Shown one piece after another: positions 18,892 to 27,753 of a DNA stretch of 64,000 nt. The notes beneath the pieces were generated by a model, which made no database searches, had not been told where the DNA came from, and saw only the letters and a program-made list of their open reading frames with translations. The translations under genes and the position numbers were made by a program. Within the stretch, counting starts at the first letter, position 1; every line of letters starts with the position of its first letter. This DNA is from Nocardia asteroides (GTDB taxonomy: Bacteria; Actinomycetota; Actinomycetes; Mycobacteriales; Mycobacteriaceae), in NCBI RefSeq assembly GCF_900637185.1, contig NZ_LR134352.1:5818001-5882000 (forward strand), given 5' to 3'.

Positions 18892-19614
18892 ATGCCGGAC
18901 AACGATTCGCCGCAGCCGCCGATGCTGGAGCTGACGCGGGTGGTCAAGCAGTACCGCGTCGGCGATCAGCAGGTGCGCGCGCTCGACGAGGTGAGTCTGC
19001 GCATCGAGACGGGCCAGTTCACCTCGATCATCGGCCCGTCGGGCTCGGGCAAGAGCACGCTGCTGCATCTGCTCGGCGCGCTCGACCGGCCCGACGAGGG
19101 CTCGATTCGCTTCCGCGGCACCGAGATCGGCGATCTCGACGAGGACAGCCAGGCCGCGTTCCGGCTGCAGCAGGTGGGTTTCGTCTTCCAGTTCTTCAAC
19201 CTGCTGCCGACGCTGTCGGCGTGGGAGAACGTGGCGGTGCCGAAGTTGCTGGACGGCACCGGATTACGCAAGGCCAAGCCACGGGCGCTGGAACTGCTCG
19301 ACCTGGTCGGGCTCGGTGACCGGGCCCAGCACCGGCCCGCCGAGCTGTCGGGCGGGCAGATGCAACGCGTCGCGGTGGCGCGCGCGCTGATCATGGATCC
19401 GCCGCTGATCCTGGCCGACGAGCCCACGGGCAACCTCGATTCCAAGACCGGCGCGTCGATCCTGGCGCTGCTCGGCGAGATCACCGCCCAGGGCAATTCG
19501 GTGGTGATGGTCACCCACGACATGGGCGCGGTCGCCCATTGCGATCGGGTGATCACCTTGCACGACGGCAAGATCGGCGCCGACGACCTCGTGCAGACGA
19601 CGGTGGACGCATGA
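18892..19614 (+). CDS. MacB/LolD-type ABC transporter ATPase
   Basis: A 240-residue ATPase that powers the adjoining FtsX-type permease. Walker A GPSGSGKS (48-55), Q-loop in VGFVFQFFNLLP, signature LSGGQMQR, Walker B LILADEPTGNLD and the H-loop VTHD are all intact. This subfamily usually drives mechanotransmission-type export of peptides, lipids or antibiotics from the membrane surface. The ATG at 18892 has GGGGGA upstream. Its stop overlaps the permease ATG by four bases, indicating a two-gene transporter. Confidence 0.95.
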   Translation: MPDNDSPQPPMLELTRVVKQYRVGDQQVRALDEVSLRIETGQFTSIIGPSGSGKSTLLHLLGALDRPDEGSIRFRGTEIGDLDEDSQAAFRLQQVGFVFQFFNLLPTLSAWENVAVPKLLDGTGLRKAKPRALELLDLVGLGDRAQHRPAELSGGQMQRVAVARALIMDPPLILADEPTGNLDSKTGASILALLGEITAQGNSVVMVTHDMGAVAHCDRVITLHDGKIGADDLVQTTVDA

Positions 19615-22100
19615 TCGCGGCCTGGGATCGGTTGCGGCTGTTCAACATCGGCGAACTGTTCCGGCATTTCGGCCGCACCTTCCTGTCCACCGCGGTGATG
19701 GCGGTGTCGGCGGCGCTGCTGGTGGCGGTGCTCAGCATCTCCGGGTCGGTCACCGGCTCGGTCGACCGGCTGACCCAGGGGCTGGCCGGTGACGGCGTCC
19801 TCGAGGTCACCGGTATCACCGACGCCGGCTTCGACCAGGCGTTGCTCACCCGGATCGCCGCGACGCCCGGAGTCACCAAGGCCGTCCCGATGCTGCGCAG
19901 CACGATCGGCGCGGGCCCGGACCGGGCCCTGCTGATCGGCGCCGACGCGAACATCGCCGCGCTCGGCAGCGACCTGGACGCGCCGATGGCCAAGTACACC
20001 AGCAAGCTGCTCAGCACGCCGAAGGGTGTGCTGGTCGGCGCCGCGATGGGCCTGAAAGAGGGCGACAGTATCCCCATCGGCTGGGGCACCGCGACCGTGG
20101 CGGCTGTCCTGGACGACGAGGCGAGCAACCGGCTCAACGGCGGCCACCTGGTCGCGGCGCCGCTGCCGCTGGCCCAGCTGCTGCTCAACCGCGTCGACAA
20201 GCTCGACTCGGTGCAGATCCTCGCCGCGCCCGGCACCGACGTGGCGCAGCTGCGCGCCGAACTCACCACCGTGGTGGACGGGCGCGCCGTGGTCGCCGAA
20301 CCCAGCCTGCGGACCGCGCAGGCCGGCGGGGCGATCCAGATCATGCGCTACTCCACGCTGATGTCCTCGGCGGCGGCGCTGATGGTGTCGGCCTTCCTGA
20401 TTTACAACGCGATGAGCATGGCCGTCGCCCAGCGCAGGCCCACGCTGTCGCTGCTGCGCGCGATCGGCGGTCAGCGCGGGCCGATGGTGCGCGATCTGCT
20501 CGTGGAGGCGGCGAGTCTGGGCCTGATCGGTGGTGCGATCGGCGCGGTGGTCGGCGCGGCGATGGGCCGGTTCGCGATCGGGAACCTGCCCGCGGCCATC
20601 GTGCAGTCGGTCGAGGCCCGCACCGAGTTCCTGGTGCCGAACTACGCGGTGCCGGTGGCGATCGCGGCGTGTGTGGTGGCCACCGTGCTGGCCGCGGCGA
20701 TCGCGGCGCGGCAGGTGTACAAGGTGGCCCCGGTGGAGGCGCTCGCCCCTGTGGAGACCAGCGACAACGCCGCGTCGAGCGGGGTGCTGCGGTGGGCGGC
20801 GCTGGCCGGTGGCCTGGGCCTCGTCGCGGTGGCCGTCACGCTGGCGGTACTCGACCTCGGGCGCGTCTCGCTCGGCGCCATCTCGACCTCGTTCGCGGCG
20901 GCCGTGCTGCTGTGCTTCGCGGCGACCGGCCCGATCGTGCGCGGGTCCGCCGCGATCGCCCGCTGGTTCGGCGCGCCCGGTGCGCTCGGCGCCACCACCC
21001 TGGAGCGGGCGCCGCGCCGGGTGTGGGCGACCGCGATGACGGTGATGATCGGTGTCGCCGCGGTGGTGGCCCTCGGTGGCGCGTCGGGCAATATGGTCGA
21101 TTCCGCGACGAAGTCGTTCGAGAGTCTCGGCGACACCGACCTGTATGTGAGCGCCAGCCCGGTCGAGCAGTTCCCGACCGGACCGGTGCTCCCGCCCGAA
21201 CTGGCCGGGCGGGTCGCGGCCATTCCCGGCGTCGCGGCGGCGCGGCCCGCGCAGATGGCGTTCGCGACCGTCGGCGGCGGGCGCGTGATGCTGCAGGGTT
21301 ATCCCCCGTCCGCGGAGGACGACCGCCTCGGCGCGGTCGACAAGGCCGTCATCAGCCAGATGGCGCGCGGCGAGGGCGTCGTGATCACCCGCGATGTGGC
21401 GCGCACCCAGCAGCTGTCCGTCGGCGACGAGATCAGCATGCCCACCCCGTCCGGCGAAAAGAAAGTGCCGGTGCTGCAGGTGATTCCGTACTTCACCGCC
21501 ATCTCGGGCGTGGTGATGATGAGCCTGGACCAGATGCGCGAGTGGTATCAGCGGCCCGGCGAGACCATCCTGTCGATCGAGTTCGCGCCCGGGGCCGACC
21601 CGGTCGCCACCCGGGCCGCGGTGCGCGCGGCGGTGCCGTCGGAGATCCATGTCGACACCGGCGCCGACATGGTGAACGCCATCTCGTCGAGCGTCCAGCA
21701 GGGCGCGGCGATGAGCAACATGATCCTGTGGATCGTCGTCCTGGTGGCCACGGTCGCGCTGCTCAACACGCTGATGCTGTCGGTGCTGGAGCGGCGCAGG
21801 GAACTCGGAGTGTTGCGGGCCATGGGCACCAACCGCAAGTTCCTGCTGCGCTCGGTACTCGCCGAGGCGGCGGGCATCGGATTCATCGGCGCCGCCATCG
21901 GACTCGTCGTCGGGGCGGCCGTGCAGTATCTGGCGACCGTGGCGATCGGGCACGCGATGACCATCGACATCGTGTACCGGCCGAGCCCGCTGCTGGTGGT
22001 CTACGGAGCCATCGCCCTGGGGCTGGCCCTGCTCGGCTCCATTCCGCCCGCCCTGCGCGCGGCCAGGATGCCGATCGTGGCGGCACTGGCGGTGGACTGA
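19611..22100 (+). CDS. FtsX/MacB-type ABC permease with two FtsX domains
   Basis: An 829-residue permease. A first transmembrane helix near residues 25-50 is followed by a large extracellular MacB-periplasmic-like domain. Three helices with the FtsX pattern (about 250-380) come next, then a second repeat with a further extracellular domain and three C-terminal helices (about 715-825, including LNTLMLSVLERRRELGVLRAMG). This duplicated layout is common in actinobacterial exporters of lipids, lipoproteins or antimicrobial peptides. The ATG at 19611 overlaps the ATPase stop. A strong hairpin follows the stop. Confidence 0.93.
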   Translation: MIAAWDRLRLFNIGELFRHFGRTFLSTAVMAVSAALLVAVLSISGSVTGSVDRLTQGLAGDGVLEVTGITDAGFDQALLTRIAATPGVTKAVPMLRSTIGAGPDRALLIGADANIAALGSDLDAPMAKYTSKLLSTPKGVLVGAAMGLKEGDSIPIGWGTATVAAVLDDEASNRLNGGHLVAAPLPLAQLLLNRVDKLDSVQILAAPGTDVAQLRAELTTVVDGRAVVAEPSLRTAQAGGAIQIMRYSTLMSSAAALMVSAFLIYNAMSMAVAQRRPTLSLLRAIGGQRGPMVRDLLVEAASLGLIGGAIGAVVGAAMGRFAIGNLPAAIVQSVEARTEFLVPNYAVPVAIAACVVATVLAAAIAARQVYKVAPVEALAPVETSDNAASSGVLRWAALAGGLGLVAVAVTLAVLDLGRVSLGAISTSFAAAVLLCFAATGPIVRGSAAIARWFGAPGALGATTLERAPRRVWATAMTVMIGVAAVVALGGASGNMVDSATKSFESLGDTDLYVSASPVEQFPTGPVLPPELAGRVAAIPGVAAARPAQMAFATVGGGRVMLQGYPPSAEDDRLGAVDKAVISQMARGEGVVITRDVARTQQLSVGDEISMPTPSGEKKVPVLQVIPYFTAISGVVMMSLDQMREWYQRPGETILSIEFAPGADPVATRAAVRAAVPSEIHVDTGADMVNAISSSVQQGAAMSNMILWIVVLVATVALLNTLMLSVLERRRELGVLRAMGTNRKFLLRSVLAEAAGIGFIGAAIGLVVGAAVQYLATVAIGHAMTIDIVYRPSPLLVVYGAIALGLALLGSIPPALRAARMPIVAALAVD

Positions 22101-22107
22101 GCCCCTG

Positions 22108-22154
22108 CCCGCCGCGGCGTCACTTGTCGGGTGACGCTGCGGCGGGCGGGTTTT
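22108..22154 (+). terminator. Rho-independent terminator after the exporter operon
   Basis: A 16-bp stem with one G-T mismatch (22108-22123 with 22131-22146) is followed by a GTTTT run at 22150-22154. It may also serve the convergent kinase gene. Confidence 0.8.
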
Positions 22155-22170
22155 CGTCAGCTTCGCCGCG

Positions 22171-25100
22171 TCACAGTGGCACGTCGTCCCACCAGGCGAT
22201 CACCTCGTCCTGGGCGGTGGGCCGCGGCGCGCCGCCCTGCCCGCTGCTGCCCCGGCGGCTCACCGCGATCAGGTATCTCGCGCGGGTGGAGTCGTCGGGG
22301 AAGCTCACCACCTGATGGGCGGTCTGCATCCGGCTGCTGGCCTGATCGGGCACCACCCAGCGGCGCAGCGAGAACGGCACCCCGTCCTTGTCCCCCGGAT
22401 ACCGCACCGCCGACGGCAGCGCCTCCACCACCGACCGCGCCTGCGCCGCGGTCGGATACTCGAGCACGAGATAACTCACCGACCCCGGATTGTTGTCGGT
22501 CCGCTCGCACTGCCAGCCCGCGCTGATCGGATTCCACTGCAGCGCGGGCTCTTTCCACTGCAGCTCACTCACCCCACGCACCGCCGCACACCGCGCACCC
22601 CGATACCCCAGCCCCTCCGCCACCGCCCCCTGCGGCACCAGCGTGGGAAACACCCGCCTGCTCTGGACGAACGAATCCCCCACCGTCACCGCCGAACTCG
22701 ACGGCCCTTTCGAAGCCCCCTCGGCGGCGGCCTCGTCCTCGTCGCCATCCGGCAACACCACCACGATCAGCGCGACCAGCAACGTCACCAGAGCCACCAC
22801 CAACGCCGCCAGCACCAGCCACCCCAGCCGCTGCAACCGCGAAATCCCCCACGAAACCTTCCGCTTGGGCGCACCCCACGGTCGCGGCCCCACCCCGGGC
22901 GGAGGCATCCGCGGCCCACTCGGCACCATGCCGGGATGCGGGGCAGGCAGTTGCGGCGCACCCGCCACCTGCGGCACGCCTGCCACCTGCGGCGCAGCGC
23001 CCGCCTGCTGAGCGGCCCTCGACTGCGATGCGGCCGCCGCCACCTGCGGCCCGCCCGCCAACTGCGGCGCAGCTTCCGCCTGCGGCACACCCGCCGACTG
23101 CGAGGCAACTGCCCCTTGCGGGGTGGCCCCCGTCTGCGGAGCGCCTGCGGCCTGCGGCGCACCTGCCGCTTGCGGCGCGTTCCCCGACAGCTGTGCACCT
23201 GCCGACTGCGGCACACCCGCCGACTGCGGAGCGCCCGCCGGTTGCGACATACCCGCCGGCGGCCGGTCGCCCGAAGACTGCGGCGCATCCCCCGACTGCG
23301 GCACAGCCCCCGCCAGCTGGGCGGCCCCCGATTGCGACGCCCCCGCCGACGGCGACATACCTGCCGGCGGCTGGTCGCCCGTGGACTGCGGCGCAACCGC
23401 CGACTGCGGGGCAACCCTCGCCTGCTGGGCGGGCCCCGGCTGCGGTGTCTCCGAGGGTTGGGGTGCCCCCGCCGGCTGCGGAGCGCCCGCCGGCTGCGAT
23501 ATACGCGCTGATGGCTGGTCGTCCGTGGGCGGTGGGGCGACGGACGCCGTCGAGTCCGATGTGGGTAGGGCGGACTGCGCCGCGTCCGCGTGCTTTTCAG
23601 CGGAGCCGCCGGGCTCGAAGTCCAGATTGAGAAGCGGCGAACCGGATTCCGACGGAGGGACGGGTCCACCGACGTCTCCGGACCTGTCCGCGTCAGTGTC
23701 GCCTTTGAACCTGTCCGCGTCGCCGAGCTCACCGGCATGTTCGGGCGGCTGCGCCGAGTCGCCGCCCGCGAGGACCGCGGACTTCGACGCATCATCGGTG
23801 GCGTCGACCGGCGATCCCGCCGGTGCCGACGATTCCGGTGCCGGACCGGCGGATTGCCCACCTTCGACGGCATCCTCCGCACCGAGCACCGCCCCGCCGG
23901 ACGGGCTCGCATCCGCGATCGCCGTCACCTCGGTGACCGCATTCGCGTTAGCGGCATCCAGCTGACCGGAATCCGGCATCGGCACCACATCAGTCGCGGC
24001 CGAATCGGAGATGTCCCCGCCCTCGGCGACGAAAGCACCTCTGTGGGCTGATATCTCGCGATCACCGGCACGGACGGCATCTGCCGCACCAGCCGCCGCT
24101 GCGCGCGGAAGTCGCCCGGACTCGAGCCCCGTTCCGCTCCCCCGGCCCGGATCGCTCTCACCGACGGCCACATCCCGATCCGCCGCCTGCCCGGGCACTG
24201 ACCCATCCGCGGACTGCCGTGTCGCATCAGGTGAATCGCCCGCCCGCTGCGAGTCCGAGGACGGAACTCCCGGCGACTGAACGGCAGCAGGTTCAGCGGT
24301 AGATGGCGGCTGCTGACCGGCGGCCGGCGTCTGCGCGGCTGGGACCTGCGGGCCGGGCGGCACCCCATCCGACTGAGCGCTCGGCGACTGTGACACAAGG
24401 GGCTGTGGACCAGGCTGCGCACCCGCTGGAGGGGCACTCGGCGGCAGGGCAACAGCCGACTGTGGGCCGGGCTGTCCACCGCCCGGGACGGCGCTCGGCG
24501 GCAGGGCAACAGAGGATTGCGGCCCAGGCTGGCGATCGGCTGGAGCGACGCTCGGCGGCTGAGCTACAGGGTGCTGCTGGTCGGCCTCGTGACCGCCTGG
24601 AGCGGCACTCGGTGGCAGTGCCACAGGATGCTGCGGCCCAGGCTGAACGCCCGCTGGAGGAGCGCTCGGTGGCAGGACGACAGCGGACTGCGGCCCAGGC
24701 TGGCCACCCGCCGGAGCGGCACCCGGCGGCAGGGCAACAGCGGACTGCGACCCCGGCTGGCCACCCGCCGGAGCGGCACCTGACGGCAAGGCAACAGCGG
24801 ACTGGGGGCCAGGCTGGCCACCCGCCGGAGGGGCACTCGGTGGAGGGGCGATGGCGGACTGCGGCCCAGGCCGGCCACCGGCTGGAGGGAAATTCGGCGG
24901 CTGGGCGGCGACAGGTTGCTGTGGGCTGCCCGGGTATGGGGCGGGCGGCGCGTAAGGCGGCACGGGGGCAACTGGGGGCGCTTGGGAGGGATGCCAAGGT
25001 GCTTGGGGCGCAGCCTGTCTCGGCGCGGGAGGGTAGGTGGGGGCGTAGTAGGCGGGTGGGTTCGGGACGGGACGGGGTAGGGCGGGTGGGGTGTTGGTGG

Positions 25101-25926
25101 TGAGGGCCTGGCGGGCGGCCTTGGTGAAGGCGGTGCAGGAGTCGAAGCGAGCGGCGGGGTGTTTGGCCATGGCGGCGGCGAGGACGGCGTCCAGGGCCTG
25201 GGGTAGGCCTTGGCGGCGCAGGGCCAGGGGTGGCGGGTTGAGGTGGAGGGTGCCGCGGATGATCTCGTTGGGGTCGGGCGAGTCGAAGGGGGCGATGCCG
25301 GTGAGCAGCCAGTACAGCGAACAGGCCAGGGAGTACTGGTCGGAGCGGTGGTCGAGTTCGGCGCCGGTCATCTGTTCGGGCGAGGCGTAGGCCAGGGTCG
25401 CGGTGAACATGCCCTGCTGGGTGAGGTGGGTGGAGTCCGCGCGCAGCCGGGCGATGCCGAAGTCGGTGAGGAACACCCGCTCGCCCTGGCCGCCGCTGGA
25501 CCGGGCGAGCAGGATGTTGGCCGGCTTCACGTCGCGGTGCAGCACTCCCCTGCCGTGCGCGTAATCCAGCGCGTCGGCGACCCCCTCGACGATCTGCACG
25601 GCCCGTTCCGGCGGCAGCGTCATCGGGTCGACGGTCGCGGCGTCGACCCCGTCGACGTACTGCATGCTGATCCACAGCTGCTCGCCCTCGGCGCCGCGGT
25701 CGAAGACGGTGACGATGCCGGGATGGTCGAGCCCGGCGGCCAGATCGGCCTCCCGCTCGAAGCGGGCGCGAATGCGGGCGTCGGCGAACAGGTCCCGGTT
25801 GAGCAGCTTGAGCGCGGTCAACCGGTCCAGCCGCGGGTGCCGGGCCAGGTACACCGTCCCCATGCCGCCCTGTCCGAGCACCCGCTCCACGGTGAACCCG
25901 GCGAACACCTCACCGATGTCGAGCAC
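22171..25926 (-). CDS. Very long membrane Ser/Thr protein kinase with Pro/Gln/Ala repeat linker
   Basis: A 1251-residue receptor kinase. The kinase domain (about 10-270) has P-loop LGQGGMGTVY, Lys40, HRDVKPAN (Asp132) and DFG (155-157) and should be active. A linker of about 750 residues follows. It is dominated first by a roughly 21-residue unit of the type PPAGGQPGPQSAVALPPSA and later by short APQSAG / GAPQ repeats. One membrane helix (about 1035-1057) precedes a folded extracellular domain of about 190 residues with two cysteines and a strand-rich YLVLEYPTAAQARSVVEALP segment. The GTG at 25926 is chosen because GGAAGG lies eight bases upstream. It flanks the exporter operon on the side opposite the first long kinase. 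Confidence 0.92.
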   Translation of the reverse strand: MLDIGEVFAGFTVERVLGQGGMGTVYLARHPRLDRLTALKLLNRDLFADARIRARFEREADLAAGLDHPGIVTVFDRGAEGEQLWISMQYVDGVDAATVDPMTLPPERAVQIVEGVADALDYAHGRGVLHRDVKPANILLARSSGGQGERVFLTDFGIARLRADSTHLTQQGMFTATLAYASPEQMTGAELDHRSDQYSLACSLYWLLTGIAPFDSPDPNEIIRGTLHLNPPPLALRRQGLPQALDAVLAAAMAKHPAARFDSCTAFTKAARQALTTNTPPALPRPVPNPPAYYAPTYPPAPRQAAPQAPWHPSQAPPVAPVPPYAPPAPYPGSPQQPVAAQPPNFPPAGGRPGPQSAIAPPPSAPPAGGQPGPQSAVALPSGAAPAGGQPGSQSAVALPPGAAPAGGQPGPQSAVVLPPSAPPAGVQPGPQHPVALPPSAAPGGHEADQQHPVAQPPSVAPADRQPGPQSSVALPPSAVPGGGQPGPQSAVALPPSAPPAGAQPGPQPLVSQSPSAQSDGVPPGPQVPAAQTPAAGQQPPSTAEPAAVQSPGVPSSDSQRAGDSPDATRQSADGSVPGQAADRDVAVGESDPGRGSGTGLESGRLPRAAAAGAADAVRAGDREISAHRGAFVAEGGDISDSAATDVVPMPDSGQLDAANANAVTEVTAIADASPSGGAVLGAEDAVEGGQSAGPAPESSAPAGSPVDATDDASKSAVLAGGDSAQPPEHAGELGDADRFKGDTDADRSGDVGGPVPPSESGSPLLNLDFEPGGSAEKHADAAQSALPTSDSTASVAPPPTDDQPSARISQPAGAPQPAGAPQPSETPQPGPAQQARVAPQSAVAPQSTGDQPPAGMSPSAGASQSGAAQLAGAVPQSGDAPQSSGDRPPAGMSQPAGAPQSAGVPQSAGAQLSGNAPQAAGAPQAAGAPQTGATPQGAVASQSAGVPQAEAAPQLAGGPQVAAAASQSRAAQQAGAAPQVAGVPQVAGAPQLPAPHPGMVPSGPRMPPPGVGPRPWGAPKRKVSWGISRLQRLGWLVLAALVVALVTLLVALIVVVLPDGDEDEAAAEGASKGPSSSAVTVGDSFVQSRRVFPTLVPQGAVAEGLGYRGARCAAVRGVSELQWKEPALQWNPISAGWQCERTDNNPGSVSYLVLEYPTAAQARSVVEALPSAVRYPGDKDGVPFSLRRWVVPDQASSRMQTAHQVVSFPDDSTRARYLIAVSRRGSSGQGGAPRPTAQDEVIAWWDDVPL
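22960..23510 (-). repeat. Short APQ-type coding repeats in the second kinase linker
   Basis: Many degenerate 9-18 bp units read as GAPQ, AGVPQ or SAGAPQ on the coding strand. The period is irregular, consistent with slippage within a disordered linker. Confidence 0.6.
24390..24890 (-). repeat. Tandem 63-66 bp coding repeats in the second kinase linker
   Basis: About eight in-frame copies encode a 21-22 residue unit PPAGGQPGPQSAVALPPSA with small substitutions. The nucleotide similarity between adjoining copies is high, so length variation between strains would be expected. Confidence 0.7.
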
Positions 25927-26119
25927 TGCGACCCCCTTCCGGCCTCTGTGGCGGACCAGCATGGCACCCACAAACGGGCGTGACCACGTTCATTCGAATT
26001 CTCGCCGAAAATCGGTGAAACTTGCCAGCAGGCGTCCGGTATCGTCCGGGCGTGCTCGACGAGTAGTTTGCACCGCCGAAGCAGGGCGCCGACGCGCAGT
26101 GGGTGGTGGGGAGGATTCG

Positions 26120-27019
26120 GTGGTGAGTTCGACCGGAACGGCGGCTGTCTTGCGCAGGCTGCTGCCGAGTGTGGTGCTGGCTGCGGCCGCACTGTCCACC
26201 GCGTGTGCCACGCCCGGCACACCGACCGCGGTGAGCGCTCCGACGGTGACCGTGAACAGCGAGGACGCCTGGCATCCCGGGCTGTCCATCATGCTGCCCG
26301 ATTCGCTGGCCGCGGAGTTCACCCAGCTGCAGTCGCAGCTGCCGGGCCAGGTGGGGATGGCGCTGATGCCGGTCGGCGGCGGCCGGATGACGATCTACGG
26401 CGACTGGACCACCGGCATCGCCTGGTCCACCATCAAGGTGCCGCTGGCCGTGGCCGCGCTGCGCCACGACCAGGACCAGTCGATCTTCGAGATGGCCCAG
26501 GCCGCGATCACGGTGTCGGACAACGACGCCGCCGCCGCGCTGTGGGAATCCCTCGGCGACGGCGAGGAAGCGGCCGAGGCGGTGCAGGAGGTCCTCGACG
26601 AGGCCGGTGACATCTCCACCGGCAAGGCGAACCTGCGCACCGAGCTCGACTACACCTCCTTCGGCGGCACCGAATGGTCGCTGGCCAACCAGGTCCGGTT
26701 CGCCTCGCGGCTGCCCTGCCTGCCGGAGACCGAGATCGTCACCAGGCTGATGGGTGAGATCACCCCGGAGCAGGGCTGGGGTCTGGGCCTGCTCGACGGC
26801 ACCGAGTTCAAGGGCGGCTGGGGCCCCGACGACGACACCGGCATCTACACCGTGCGCCAGTTCGGCCTGGTCCCCGTCGGCAGCGGCCAGCTGGCGGTGG
26901 CCCTTGCCGCCCAGGCGGATTCGGGCACCTTCGACGACACCACCGCGCTGCTGGACCGGATGGCGCTGTTGCTGTCGCGGCATCTGGGCGAGCTGCGCGG
27001 CGGCGTCTGCCCGCGCTGA
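26120..27019 (+). CDS. Second penicillin-binding/beta-lactamase-fold lipoprotein
   Basis: A 299-residue paralogue of the protein at 4573-5472, with matching length. The N-terminus has a signal helix ending LSTAC (Cys29, an imperfect lipobox). The motifs S-T-I-K (Ser103, Lys106), S-D-N and K-G-G appear in order, and the same pair of late cysteines is present (LPCLP and C-terminal GGVC). As in the paralogue, the deacylating Glu motif of class A beta-lactamases is not evident. Two adjoining GTG codons (26120, 26123) follow GGGGAGG by five and eight bases, and either could start the protein. It lies between a long receptor kinase and a two-component system, which hints at envelope surveillance. 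Confidence 0.8.
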   Translation: MVSSTGTAAVLRRLLPSVVLAAAALSTACATPGTPTAVSAPTVTVNSEDAWHPGLSIMLPDSLAAEFTQLQSQLPGQVGMALMPVGGGRMTIYGDWTTGIAWSTIKVPLAVAALRHDQDQSIFEMAQAAITVSDNDAAAALWESLGDGEEAAEAVQEVLDEAGDISTGKANLRTELDYTSFGGTEWSLANQVRFASRLPCLPETEIVTRLMGEITPEQGWGLGLLDGTEFKGGWGPDDDTGIYTVRQFGLVPVGSGQLAVALAAQADSGTFDDTTALLDRMALLLSRHLGELRGGVCPR

Positions 27020-27029
27020 GCGTCCCCGC

Positions 27030-27692
27030 TCAGCCGGGGACGACCAGACCGGATTCATAGGCGAGCACCACCGCCTGCGCCCGATCGCGCAGGCCGAGCT
27101 TCGAGAAGACCTTGGAGACATGGGTTTTCACGGTCTGCTCGGCCACGAACAGCGCCTCGGCGATCTCGGTGTTCGACAGTCCCTTGGCGACGAGTTCGAG
27201 CACCTCGCGTTCGCGCGGGGTGAGCGCGGACAGCGCGGGGGTGGCGGGGGCACGGGTGGTGCGCCTGCGGGTGACATCGGCGATCAGGCGGCGGGTGATG
27301 GTCGGCGCCAGCAGCGCCTCGCCGTCGGCGACGACGCGCACCGCGCGCACCAGTTCCTCGGCGGGGGCGTCCTTGAGCAGGAACCCGCTCGCGCCCAGGC
27401 TCAGCGCCTCGTAGACGTAGTCGTCGATGTCGAAGGTGGTCAGCATCAGCACCCGCACCGGCGGGTCGAAGCCGGCCGCGAGGATGGCGCGGGCGGCGTC
27501 GAGTCCGTTCATCTCCGGCATCCGCACGTCCATCAGGACCACGTCGGGCCGCAACCGCTTGGCCTCGGCCACCGCGACCCGGCCGTCGGGCGCGTCACCG
27601 ACGACGCTGATGTCGGGCTGCGCGGCCAGCAGCGCCCCGAACCCCTGCCGCACCATCGCCTGGTCGTCGGCGATCAGAACCGTTATTGCCAC
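27030..27692 (-). CDS. NarL/LuxR-type response regulator
   Basis: A 220-residue regulator with receiver Asp55 (VLMDVRMPEMNG), the acidic DD pair at 9-10 and FLLKDAPAEELVRAV. The C-terminal LuxR helix-turn-helix contains LTPREREVLELVAKGLSNTEIA. It is a near relative of the regulator at 16369 but not identical. It converges with the lipoprotein gene at 26120 with only ten bases between stops. Its kinase partner lies 61 bases upstream. Confidence 0.95.
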   Translation of the reverse strand: MAITVLIADDQAMVRQGFGALLAAQPDISVVGDAPDGRVAVAEAKRLRPDVVLMDVRMPEMNGLDAARAILAAGFDPPVRVLMLTTFDIDDYVYEALSLGASGFLLKDAPAEELVRAVRVVADGEALLAPTITRRLIADVTRRRTTRAPATPALSALTPREREVLELVAKGLSNTEIAEALFVAEQTVKTHVSKVFSKLGLRDRAQAVVLAYESGLVVPG

Positions 27693-27753
27693 TCGACCAC
27701 CCTAATAGGACGCGGACTCTCGGCGGTTCCCAGTCTTTCGCGGATCCCGGGGT

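Noticed and set aside
22960..24890. Possible CRISPR array or mobile repeat in the 23-25 kb repeats
   Set aside because: The repeats are in frame, have variable length, lack unique spacers and encode a Pro/Gln/Ala linker.
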